Program-made: the position numbers and the translations under genes
Origin: Melieria omissa
Taxonomy: Eukaryota > Arthropoda > Insecta > Diptera > Ulidiidae
NCBI GenBank assembly: GCA_963971225.1
Contig: OZ020267.1
Location: 55,011,590-55,075,589 of the forward strand
Length of the DNA stretch: 64,000 nt
Reading direction: 5' to 3'
Shown: in pieces, positions 1 to 10,812 of the stretch
How positions within the stretch are numbered: position 1 is the stretch's first letter
Layout: each line of letters starts with the position of its first letter
Notes under the pieces: generated by a model
Databases searched by the model: none
Seen by the model: the letters and a program-made list of their open reading frames with translations, nothing else
Told to the model about the DNA's origin: nothing

Positions 1-1946
1 ACGCCGACAGCCCAAAGCGTTGCCAGTCGCAGTGGTGTTTATAATGTACACACGTTTTAATTATCATAATAGACGGAAGTCGGCGAGCCAAGCGCTGGTC
101 AAAATCATTGCCGGCCGCACTTGGCCCACAGACAGTTCCACACAAACTGAGGGCCGCCTTGCGCCCTGTGCTTTCGCATCGATTCACTTCACTACACACT
201 AAGCGGACACTTGCCACTGTGTTTCCGCAATTCTATCAACTAGGCTGGCCTACTGTAATGGATTTCTATGGAGGCGGGTATTTCATTACTTACTTTTATA
301 TTAAATATTTATAATACTTTTAAGGAGTTTGCTGTTATTCAGTTTGGATACGCTTTACAGTCGAAGGTTCTTGTTTTCAAGTAAAAACTCAAATTACACT
401 CAACACAAAATTCTCGTATACAAAACTATATCGAAACTTAAGTGGTACAAGATCTGAAAGTGAGCTCAGCATTCACTTTGTAGTCTTTTAAATTCACCGC
501 ACACTTAACTTAGGCTTTCAGTTTGTTTAGCTGCAAATGTTGCTGCTTAAATTCAATTGGTAACTGGTTTTAGAGCTAAATTTAGGAAATTAATATCAAA
601 ATCACTACGTGGCAAGTAGAGTATTGAAAGTTTGCATTTAGGGTGTTTTGTTGAAGCACTGAACTGGCATTGAGACGATTGCACATACTTAGATGTCGGC
701 AAATGTACGGGTTTTAAAATCATTTGACACACTGATAATATTTATGAAAGGAGTTTTGAGTTAATACAAAAATACTGTAGGCATGGAAATATTCTATTTT
801 AAGGAACGCAATACAAGTTGAGCCAGTTCAAGTCAATCAAAAACGTGTTGAATGGTACAAAGCTGCGAGTTTCCTACAAATTTGTACCTTTATCCATGCT
901 GTGTAAATTTTGAACTTTGCTTAATTAGAAATGAAACTAACTTAAACTATTTTCATTTGTAAATTCTGATTGGGGAAACATCTAGTCAGATATTGAAGGG
1001 CAATAAGAATTTGTAATTTCAATATTAAAAAATTGTCAATTGTAATTGAAGAACTTTTAGTGTCAAACTTTTAGGCAAAAACCAATAGAATTTTTGATTA
1101 TTTTAAGCCAAGAGTCATAGAAAATTAATAAGAATTAGCTGCATGTCATTACTCAACATTATGCTCAAAGCTCACATAGTAATGTATAACTATTGATTTG
1201 AGTGAGCAAAGTTTCGGTTAGTACCTGCGCTGACGGATGCTTAACATAAACCTTAACATGATATCCGTAAATAAGTTGAGAGCTTAAACCACTAACTATA
1301 ACTAAATTTCAATGATTTTTTTTTAAACTAAACTTTTACATTTGTCAGCTTAGGTGTTTAAGACATGGCCAGCTCAGCTCTGAGCATTTCAATTATTTTT
1401 TGTTTCAACAAGAGCAGCAATTTTTCACCACTGCTGTTTGTTAAGCTTCGAACAATTATTATGTCAATTTGTTGAACAACTTCAAACTCTACTTGCTCAC
1501 GCACACACATTGCTCAATCCTGGAGTGCGAGTACATTGCATTCAAATAATCATTAAACTTCTTTATTATAAATAGAAAGAAATCGAAGTTGTATGCTTAG
1601 TTTCAAACATAGCGCAGTTGACCGTTTCACATTCGCGTTGGACGAACATTACCAAAAACAGATAATGCATACTCATTATGAATAATAACTAATAGTAATA
1701 AATCAATCAATCGTTTCACGTTAAATATTTTCAAATTTTGTCAAATTTTCAGATTCGCAGCGCTTGTTCGCTGTGGCTAAGATTAGGATTTTGCGTGTAG
1801 ATTGCAATTAAGCAATTTCGAGTGTTCCCCTTGGGCGCGTGCGTGGGCGTTGCGGCACCGTCACAAGTATCCAAAATAAGATTTGCACAATTTCCGTCTT
1901 TATATGGACTTCGTTTTTAGGTTTGGCTTGAGTTTGACCTCACACA
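1..1946. other. Intergenic / 3' flank, no gene seen
   Basis: AT-rich sequence downstream of the minus-strand gene that ends at 1947. Only short, composition-driven open frames occur. A minus-strand AATAAA lies at 1567-1562, about 380 bases past that gene's stop, so roughly 1560-1946 is probably its 3' UTR. I recognise nothing in 1-1500. Confidence 0.5.
1562..1567 (-). terminator. Candidate poly(A) signal of the minus-strand gene
   Basis: AATAAA read on the minus strand, about 380 bases downstream of the stop codon at 1949-1947. It is the first canonical hexamer I noticed in that direction, and no transcript evidence is available. Confidence 0.4.
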
Positions 1947-4187
1947 TTAGTTGTCTTTGTTGTCGACGTTTTGCTGCACAGTCGGCTGTAGCTGCTGTGC
2001 AGCAATTGTCAACTGTCTGAGGCGCGAGCGCGTTAGCGGCGGCGAGAAGCAGTCGGTAAAGCGTTTTGCCAACTCGCGTCCCGCCCGCTTGCGCTTCCCT
2101 ACCGGCTTCACCGCCATGATCTGCAACACCTCCATGCTGCAGTCTTTTGATAGTCGCGCACTTTTGCGCACCGGCTGCAGGCTGCTGTCGCTGCCGACGA
2201 CTCCGTGACTGCCAACGACTAAGTGACTGCCAACGCTCGCAACGGCACTGACGCCGTCCTGCCGCTTTTCGCCCGCATCGGGGCTGTGCTTGCGCTTGCG
2301 CTGCCGACGTTTCGTTTCTTTGGAAATCACCGAGTCGCCTGCAGCGCCAGCGCCAGCACTAATGTTGCATTTCTTGCTGCTGTTGTTGCTCTCCTGTGCG
2401 AGTGCTACAATGTTGATGATTTTCGACTTGGCCGCGCGCACCTTTGTGCGCCGTGCCGACACCGAGATCGAGGCTGTCGGACGCTTGCCGCCACTCTTCG
2501 AGCCGCTCTTCACCATGCCGCTGGCCGCCGACTTGACAGTGTCGCCGGCATCGCCCTTGCCGGCGCGCGCCTTGCGCCCGCTCTTCTTTATGCTCAGCTC
2601 CTTAGGGAGGTGTAATTTTTTCACGTGCACAAACGGCTGCTGACGATTGCGCATGATGAGCTTCGTGAGCGGCACATTGATCGGCGACTGCTTCAGCTGC
2701 TTCATGGGATAGTTAGCCGTTCTCTTGCGACCGCGAATGTTGCGCGTCTTGTGCAGGTCCAATATCTTCATGGGCTTGCTGCTGGATTGTTTGGCGGATT
2801 TAATATTGACCAGATTTTTCATTTTAGCGACTAGGCAGACGAATGCCGACTGATGAGATGGTGTCGAAATTATAGTGGTCAACAAGGTCGAGCTGGAAGC
2901 GAGAACAGAGAAGAGCCACTATCAGTCAAAGCTGTGCGAATGAAAGTGGTGCAATTCGAGTTGTTACATTTGCCTGATGATTGATAACTTTCGAAACTTG
3001 TGTAAAGCAAGAGGAATGCAATTTTGAACGTTGAATTTTCACCAATAGATAAAACGAAAGGAATTTTCAGCAACAGGACTTGAAATTTTCAAAATGAATG
3101 CAGGAAAAAGCAAAGTTAACTAAAGTTTTTCAGTTTTAGAAACACAAACGCGAAAAAATTTTTCGAAAGTTAAGCAAGTAGAAATACCTTAGGCGAACTT
3201 GGCCGATTACTTCATGTCCTACACGTAAAATTGATTGAATTGAAATTGAGCTGAACACAGCGTAGACTTTGAATTTACCTCGGCTTTGGTCTGTACGGTG
3301 TGTTGTAGGCAATTGTCCCATCGCCCTCTCCATCGTCATCCGACTCCGCGTCTTTCTTCTTGCCCGCAGCCAGCGAGACATCACAGTTCAATTTTTCCTT
3401 CGTTGCTAAACTTGCTTTAGGCATTCTCAGGGAGGCGCCTCGCGATTTGCTACCACTGCAAATCAATTTGTTATATTTGTTTGTTGTTGTTTCCACCATA
3501 AGTTGTACAATGAGCACTTGTGCCGACTTACCACTTCCAGGGCGTTGTTGGTGCCGGGCGTATTGGTTTGAAATGGCACATTTCCTTGTGGAGACTGTCG
3601 GTGCTGCTGGTGTGCAGCCGCTCCTCCGAATAGCGGTGAATTACGGTTGGCGGGACGGTGTTCAATTTCCGTGCGGTGGCGTTGACGGTTGCAGCTTTCG
3701 CAAGTTGCGCCGCGCGCATCGCCTTTGCCGCCCTGACGGTGGCCGCAGCGGCTGCGGCGAACGACGACGTTGTGCTAGAGGAGACTGCCATTGCCACGGC
3801 GTTGTCTTTGTTACTCTTCGCCCCGCTGCTGTAGTTATTGGTGGCAGTTTTTATTGTGCTGCTGATGATGTTGCTGTTGCCGGTGGTAGTGGTAGTGGTG
3901 TTGGTGGCGGCGGCGGTGGCGGTGGTGGTGGTTGCGGTGCCAAAGGCCTTGTGCAGATACTCAGTGCTGCGGTTCAGACGCACCGACAGTGACTTCATCA
4001 ATGCGTCCACTGCGTTCGGCGACTCGGCAATGGGACGTGCTGTGCTGTGCGCGTTGATATTGTTGTTGTTGCTGCTGCTCGCACTCTTTGGAGCAGCGGT
4101 CGACGTGTGGCATGACTTCTTTGGAGCGCTGCCACTGCCACTGTGCAGGGTGTAAGCGGCCGTCTGTCCCGGGGTCGCGACAAGCAT
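1947..4187 (-). CDS. Three-exon gene for a basic low-complexity protein, function unknown
   Basis: Exons on the minus strand are 4187-3532, 3455-3279 and 2892-1947, giving 592 residues. Both introns use GT...AG (donors GTAAGT and GTAAAT; acceptors TGCAG and CCAG) and both fall in phase 2, so the frame stays open throughout. The ATG at 4187-4185 is the first after an in-frame TAG at 4235-4233. The N-terminal exon has runs of Asn, Thr and Ala and a short ordered-looking stretch (NAVDALMKSLSVRLNRSTEY). The middle exon has an acidic stretch, and the C-terminal exon is rich in Lys/Arg with clusters such as RRQRKRKH, suggesting a nuclear, possibly chromatin-associated protein. I see no domain I can name. 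The gene diverges from Son, with about 2.1 kb between the start codons. The splice model is well supported, but no function is assigned. Confidence 0.72.
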
Positions 4188-6272
4188 TATGCCGTTGTGG
4201 AGATGGTGTTGCGAGAGCAGTTGCCGGCTGTTCTAGCGACGAGGCACATACCAAAAGTCACGCCTCCGCTGCTGCTCTTTTCGGCTGCGGAGTAGATGAG
4301 CAAATTGAAATGGGACTTTGGTTTTACCTTTGATTTACGTAAATACGATAGTTTCGAAACGTTGTGAAAGATCAATTTCGTATGCGAAACACAGGGGCCA
4401 CCACGACGGTGGCGGTGACGGCGGCTGCGCTGGCAGCGCAGACAAACAAAGCACTGGGCCGTTTAGCCGTCAACGGTGCACCCTGCACCGCACTTACCAA
4501 CCAAACCCCCCTCATTTCTATCAACGCCACTGACTTACGTGCCTGCTTCCTCGGATTTCGGTTTGCACCTGGCCAAGTGTCCACAAGAGCCGGAGCCGGC
4601 TGTGCGTTGTTTCAACGCAATCGGAAATTCACACAAAATTCACCAACCCGATATTCCATTCATAAAGCAGTCGCCCAATTTTACAACGATTTACGCTTGC
4701 ACCGATTTTTTACTATTTACTACACTCTCCACACACTTTACTATCATTTTTTGTCTTTTCTGTCACCTCTTTGTGTGCTGCGCTTGCCGAACGCTTTGTC
4801 AGCGATGCCCAAACTGTGACGGTTAATGCGTTGTTTTAAAGTACCGGCCACACTGCGTAATTTTTTGCCATTTAAATGTATGAATGCATGCATTTTTCAC
4901 GTATCGAAATTTTTTCACAAACCTATTATCCACGCATACCCGTTTGAGTTAATACATTCAATTTGAATGATATTCAATATTTAAAGCTTTTCGAGTTAGG
5001 AACTGTGAAAAGAGATGAAAAAAATGGAAAATTTTGAATATGTGTACAAAAAAATTGTAATTAGAGGAATAAGAATTATATACTGTAAGAAGAAATCATG
5101 AATAGGTATTTAACTACATATGCGCAATTTATGACGAATGATGCTAACAAAAGGTAACTTTTGTTTCAAAAAATGAATAAAGCTACTCAATTTAATTTTA
5201 ATATGAGATTCAATTTAATATGAGGCCCAGACGAAAAATTGAGTACAATTGAGGTTACGTTACGTTGATTAGTCGCAGCCTATAGTCGCAACATATAATA
5301 CTAGGTTTACATGGAACCCAAATGCGTAGTTTCAAATGAGTCATTTAAAATTGTTTACATTGCCTGATTTGCATTGCATTTGGATTTTGTTTGGCAGCTA
5401 ATGTCAAATGCTCATGTCCTCTTGCCGCAGTTCATAGACCAGCTCTTTTCCGATTTCTGACTTAATCATTTGTTTCTTTTTTGCTGTCTTTATGTTCTAC
5501 ACACTGCAATATTTGAATAAATGTATATTACAAACCTTACATGATAAGAATATTCTACATATTTAAATCAGACGAAAATTTAAATTCTAATTTTCCATTT
5601 TGATAATTTTTGTTTATTTTGATTTCGAACTGTCAAAAAGAACAAAAGCTTTTGAAAGCGCCTTCATTTTGTGATGCGTTCGATAAAATTGGTCATGTTT
5701 TATCTCATTTGCTGCGTCGTTTTGTTGGAAAAAAGTAATTTCGTAGATTTGAAATTGTATGGGGAAATGCGTGATTTGGCTTCGCATTTTTGAATTTTTG
5801 CCCAAATCACGCATTTGGGCTCAATGTAACCGTAGTATAAGACATTATTTTGAAACTTGATGTGCTACTGCTTCAGTATACGTGTGAACTTGACATAAAC
5901 ACCCGGCTATTCTCATCTGATTCGCTAGTGTCCATCATCCCTTTTTACGCCTCATGAAACATCAGGAAGAAACATTGAACGGCCAATGAATGTCAGTAGA
6001 ATGCTAAGAGAACAAGAACAACGAAATGTATACAATACTTCCTTCCCAACTGTACAGTTGGCAACGCCGATTGTGACAGCTGTGCGCACACAACAAAAAT
6101 TTCACACTTTGACGTTTAGCTGAAATAGTGCAGCAATTTTTTGGATTTGTGCAAAACTGGAAAAACTTAAACATTTATTACAATTTTACATGCGATAATG
6201 TAGAACAATATTCCATAGAACTGTTTGATATGTGAGATTCTATGGGAACAAATTTATGTATAAGCAGCTAAT
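4188..6272. promoter_or_regulatory. Divergent intergenic region upstream of the unknown gene and Son
   Basis: About 2.1 kb between two divergent start codons, so it should hold both promoters and 5' UTRs. The part nearest the minus-strand gene (4188-4830) is GC-richer and may be leader sequence. The rest is AT-rich. A perfect hairpin at 5765-5816 is listed separately. I could not place core promoter motifs with confidence. Confidence 0.45.
5765..5816. repeat. Perfect 15-bp inverted repeat (hairpin)
   Basis: AAATGCGTGATTTGG at 5765-5779 is matched exactly by its reverse complement at 5802-5816, leaving a 22-base loop. It lies about 450 bases upstream of the Son start. The function is unknown; it could be the remains of a small mobile element. 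Confidence 0.7.
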
Positions 6273-9217
6273 ATGGAGAACGCACCGAATGTGGTAACAC
6301 GAGCCCTGGGAGCCGTCAAAATAAAACAAGAGAAATTTGATCAGGAGGTGGAAGCGAAAATAAATGCAATTTCAATTGGCAGTGCAGCGATTAAAAATGA
6401 GCCGGTCACAGCAATTCAGCCTGAAGATAAGTCCCGTTTACGCTCGCAGGCAGACGGCACGTTGACCGACGAGGACAGTGCTGATGGTGAGGAGAACGAC
6501 GAGAATGTGGAAAGCGCTGAAGGGGACGGCGAAGGTGAGGACGAGGATGACTGCGATGGCGAAGATGACAACTCCAATGATACCCAAGAAGATAAAAAGT
6601 CGATCGAGCCGGTAAAGTCCTCCAATGAGATACTGGCAGAACTTTTCAAGGTATTTAACGCGGCGCCACCGGAAGAACTGTTAGACGATAAAAGTCTGCT
6701 GAAAAAGAATCACAAACATAAAAAAAACAAAAAAGAAAAGAAGCAGAAAAAAGTAAAGCGTGAAAAGTCGGAAGGAGAACGGTCCGACACAGAGTCCAGT
6801 TTGTCCGATGTTGGTGACGGCAGCAAGGAGAAGAAGTATAAACATAAACATAAAAAGAAAAAGAAGCACAAGGAGAAACATAAAAATGGCAAAAATGGAG
6901 ACGTGGGCAAAAAGAAGGAGAAGTCCAAGGAGCGACACAAGAGCAAGGAGAAGTCTACTGAGAAGGGAAAAGAACGGGAGCGAAGAAAAACGCCACCATC
7001 AGCGCATCCGAGTGGGAAAGTACAGCACGTGGAGGAGAACAGCCGGAGCAGCGGCACACGAAAGCGACATGCGAACTCTGACGTATCCGAGGCGTCCGGC
7101 ACCAAGAAAAGTCGCAGCAATCGCGATCGTAGCCGCGAGTGTGTGAAGAGAAAAGGTCAGGACAAGGAGCGGGCGAAAGAACGCGAACACAATAGTTTCT
7201 ACAACGGGTATCGGGAACGGGACGTAGGCACCAAAATCAAAATCGAGTTGAAGGACACGAAGCGAAACAAAGAGCAAAAGAACGACAAGGATGGACACAT
7301 CTCGGAAATTTCGTTGTCAGACGAGGAGACCTACTTGAAGGAGCGCGAAGCCGTTTTGGCGAGTGGATCGTCGGCTGGTGCCGGTGACAGCAAGCGACGT
7401 CGTTTCGGGTACGACACAGAGCAGCCGCGCGTCCACAACAGTTTCTATGCCGGTGCAGAGCGCAGTCGCAGTCGGGAACGTGAGAAAGACAGGGAACGCG
7501 ATCGCGATCGGGAATGGGATCGGGATCGCAATCGCCACCGCATTATTGGCCAGCGGCGCGGTCAGGGTAGTCGAACGCGCAGTCGATCGCGGTCGAGATC
7601 GCATGATTTGGGCATCGATAAGAAGCGCTTGCTGGAGATTGCGCGCAAGAACGCCATCAGCATGTTCAAGCGCGGCAACTTACCCGGCTGTGCGGACATG
7701 TCGCAAGAGGTAAAGGACAAGGTGCTGCTAAAGATGCGTTATGGCGGTCGCACAGTTCAGGATCTCACCGACTTCTGCAAGAAGATCTCGAACGGCGAAA
7801 ACTTGTCCGATCTCAGCTCCGACGAAGATTCGGACGTAGACAAGAATGGCAACACAAAAGCCTTTCATCATCCCTTCCAGCTGAAGGAGCGTGAACCGAT
7901 CGTTATGCACATACGCAATGCTACGCCACTGCCGCCCCGCAAGAGCACGGCCGATCAAACGAAGGCAATCACAATGCAGTTCCCGGTGTCGTCGGGGCAG
8001 CACCATCGGCTGACCGAGGCTTGGACGCCGGTCGAATCAAAAGATGCGTTGGCGCCGCTGCCCACGCTGCCGGCAGCCACGCAGTCGACGAGCATTTTCA
8101 AGGGTTCAGGGCCTGAGGCGGTATCGGCGGTGAAGAATGTGTTTGAGAAATCAATGCCGCAGCAGCAGGTACAAGAACCAGCCTTCAAACCCGTGTTGCA
8201 GGTGACGGCCAGTAACAGCGGCGAGCCGCTAACGCCCACTAGTCAAACGACCGCGCTTTCAGTTGTGCCATTTGTGCCGCCTGCAGCCGCTGCCCCCAGC
8301 GCTGTACCCGCGCCAACGCCAGCACCAACGCCAGTGCCAGTTCCGGTGCCGGTGCCACCGCCACCGACGTTCGTGCCCGACGTGCCTGTGCCGTCAACTG
8401 CGCCCGCTCAGAACAAAAACAGCGTTTTCCCACAAATGGGTGCGCCCCAGATAGACGTGTCCAATATAATTTCCAAACGGCTGAACGCAATGCGTCGACT
8501 ACAGGTGCTCTTCTCACGCCATTTGTATAGGGTTAATCCTTAACTGACCACAATTTTTTGTAAATTTTCTACCAGGAAAATCCCATGGATCCGGAGGCTA
8601 TTAAAATGATGTACAATTCTCAGAAGGAAATGTCATCGTGGGCTTCGTCCAAACACCTGCCCGGCCAGTTCACCGGGAGCACCGGTGTCAATGTACTCAA
8701 GGCACACGAGCTGAATTCAGGGCCGCAGGCTTGGGCGCGTCGCGACCAGCTGACCTCCACACAGCCGATGACGGGAGGCATGGGCATGCAGCTGCTGCAG
8801 AAAATGGGCTGGCGGCCGGGCGAGGGCCTGGGCCGCGAGAAGACGGGCTCGCTGCAGCCGCTGCTGCTCGATGTTAAATTGGATAAGCGTGGCCTGGTTG
8901 CCAAAGAGGACAACACCTACAACCGACGTCAACCAGTGGCGAAGAAGCGGCCAAACAACGTACTGCAGGTGCAACAGCAGCTGACAGACAAGCACCCGGT
9001 GTGCTTGCTCAACGAGCTGACGTCGAAACGCAAATGGACGCCACCGCTGTACACGCTGATCAACGAAATGGGACCGTCGCACAGTAAAATGTTCATGTTC
9101 TCGGTGCAGATCAACGGCCAAACATACACGCCCGAGCGGGCGTGCAACACCAAGAAGGAGGCCAAGCTGATCGCTGCGAGGCACTGTCTGCAACAGATCG
9201 GCATACTGCCACCGTAG
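6273..9217 (+). CDS. Son: Son: SR-like splicing cofactor with G-patch and dsRNA-binding domains
   Basis: Two exons, 6273-8504 and 8576-9217, code for 957 residues. The 71-base intron has a weak donor (GTGCTC) but a good acceptor (CTACCAG) in phase 0. It joins ...RLNAMRRLQ to ENPMDPEAIK..., a junction typical of Son proteins. Order along the protein: acidic N-terminus (about 60-115), long Lys-rich and Arg/Ser/Glu/Asp-rich tracts (about 145-450), Pro/Val/Ala-rich linker (about 670-710), G-patch (about 809-850, with MGWRPGEGLG), and a dsRNA-binding domain at the C-terminus (about 884-957, ending in the KKEAKLIAARHCLQQIG helix). Son family proteins sit in nuclear speckles and promote splicing of weak introns. 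The start has purine at -3 and G at +4. The gene's own weak donor is noted in the findings. Confidence 0.93.
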
Positions 9218-9414
9218 GTGGACGTGCCGCGCCGACTGGTGGCGTCCCGGTGATGAAATATATTTTCTTTGAATAATTTTGCCTAGTTGTAGCTCCAATC
9301 AGATGTAAGTTATAATCCTATAAATATATACGTCGTCTGCGCGTTGACGGATACGTTGCGACCTGTAAAAAGTTACTCCCAAAATCCAATTGTAAGCTAG
9401 TGTTAATGTTTGTA

Positions 9415-9420
9415 AATAAA
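9415..9420 (+). terminator. Poly(A) signal of Son
   Basis: AATAAA about 200 bases after the Son stop codon, in AT-rich sequence. A further AATAAA at about 9498 is a possible alternative. Confidence 0.55.
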
Positions 9421-10812
9421 TCTAATTCATTGCTTACCGATTGACTAAATGCCGAAGTTGATGACAATTTATGATTGTTCGGGGCAGTAGTTAAATGAAT
9501 AAATATAGTATTTAAATTAATAAGGCAATAGAGAAATTTGAAATAAAATTGTCAAAATGGGAACTTGCACTTCAACTTAAGATGGAAATTTTCAATTTAC
9601 TGCTTTTCGGCTCGTTATTTTAAATTCACTCAATCTAGCTCAATTTTGGTACAGTGATATATGTATGTGTGTATGTATATGTCTACCTAACTATTCGCGC
9701 TCGATATTTCGCTTTTAAGTTCATAATAAACACTTTTGAGCTTAACGGGCTAAGTTTTGAAATTATCGGAAAACAATTTGGTCATTGTAATAAGTTTGAT
9801 GGTTGAGCGCTTTGCTATTTGTGTGAATTGTGCATAATTTTGTGCAAAAACAAATCTATGGTCAGATGCACTGTCCACCAACACTCGCGTGGTGCTGAAA
9901 CTAACGATCGAGCAGCAGCAGGTGCTCCAATTAATGCCCAACCATGTAAACATTCCCCTCACTTCCCCTTCATACACGTACATATATATATATGTATATG
10001 TTGTATGTGGGCACACTCCTCCTCACCTCCACCCTGCTCCTTTTCCAACATCACGCAGTGACATGCGCAGCTGACCGCCGCCGACGCACGTGAGTGCAAA
10101 AATTTGTAAACAAACCGAACAACATCGCATCTGCAATTAGGGGGTGGCAACCACTTTCAGGGCGATGTCTGCACGCTGCAAATGTTTTCCTTTCGTTTTT
10201 GGCGTTTTCAAGCTTTCGCAATTGGCCGCAGACGCGCAGCTGCAGCTGCTGGGGCGACGACGCGAAAACGATTTCTTACATTCTACACGGCCGATGCCTG
10301 AAGGTCGCAAGTGTGTCGCTGCCTCGACAGGCATTGTATCGCTGCAGTGGAGCCGCGGGCGCGGTGAGTAAGCCAGCAATTGCACTGGTTGCGAATGTGA
10401 GTTGCTCCTGCAGGATGTGCGCGCTTTGGTGTAGATACAAAAGCACAACAACAAAAGCTAACGACCGAAGCCACCACAGCAGCAGCAGCGACAACAAAAA
10501 AAACAACAAAAAAAAATAACAACAGCATCAACAAGGAGCAACGCAGCGCGTCAACGCTCGCACAGTTTTATGGTGAAAATGTGTGCCAAACATACGGCGA
10601 AGGCGGGGGACGGCCACGGCGCGCTCGTTTTTGAAGCGGCCGACGAAGAAAGGATAACAAAGCGAAATCAGCGCAGTGCCAGTTTTCAGTTCGCAGCAAA
10701 GGGTGGAGCATTTCGTTCTGCATGAACATAAACAAAGGTACAGGTAAAGCAAACGCAAAATTAAGGAAAACGCACAGTCGAAAAGGGAAATTACCGTAAT
10801 TCGGTCGCAATT
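9421..10812 (+). other. Intergenic region and probable 5' leader of the ZAD zinc-finger gene
   Basis: The left part is AT-rich with a short (TA)n tract near 9980-10000. From about 10100 to 10812 the sequence is rich in CAA, CAG and AAC trinucleotides, typical of fly 5' UTRs, and leads without an obvious intron to the ATG at 10813. Open frames here are composition-driven and were not called. Confidence 0.45.

Noticed and set aside
3360..3992. 210-codon plus-strand open frame
   Set aside because: Antisense shadow of exons 1 and 2 of the minus-strand gene; Gly/Val/Cys-rich with no domain.
6710..7120. Leu/Phe/Ser-rich minus-strand frames over Son
   Set aside because: Antisense of Son's Lys/Glu-rich tracts, which always reads as Phe/Leu/Ser.
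8717..9298. 193-codon minus-strand open frame
   Set aside because: Antisense of Son's second exon, whose plus-strand reading has clear G-patch and dsRNA-binding domains.
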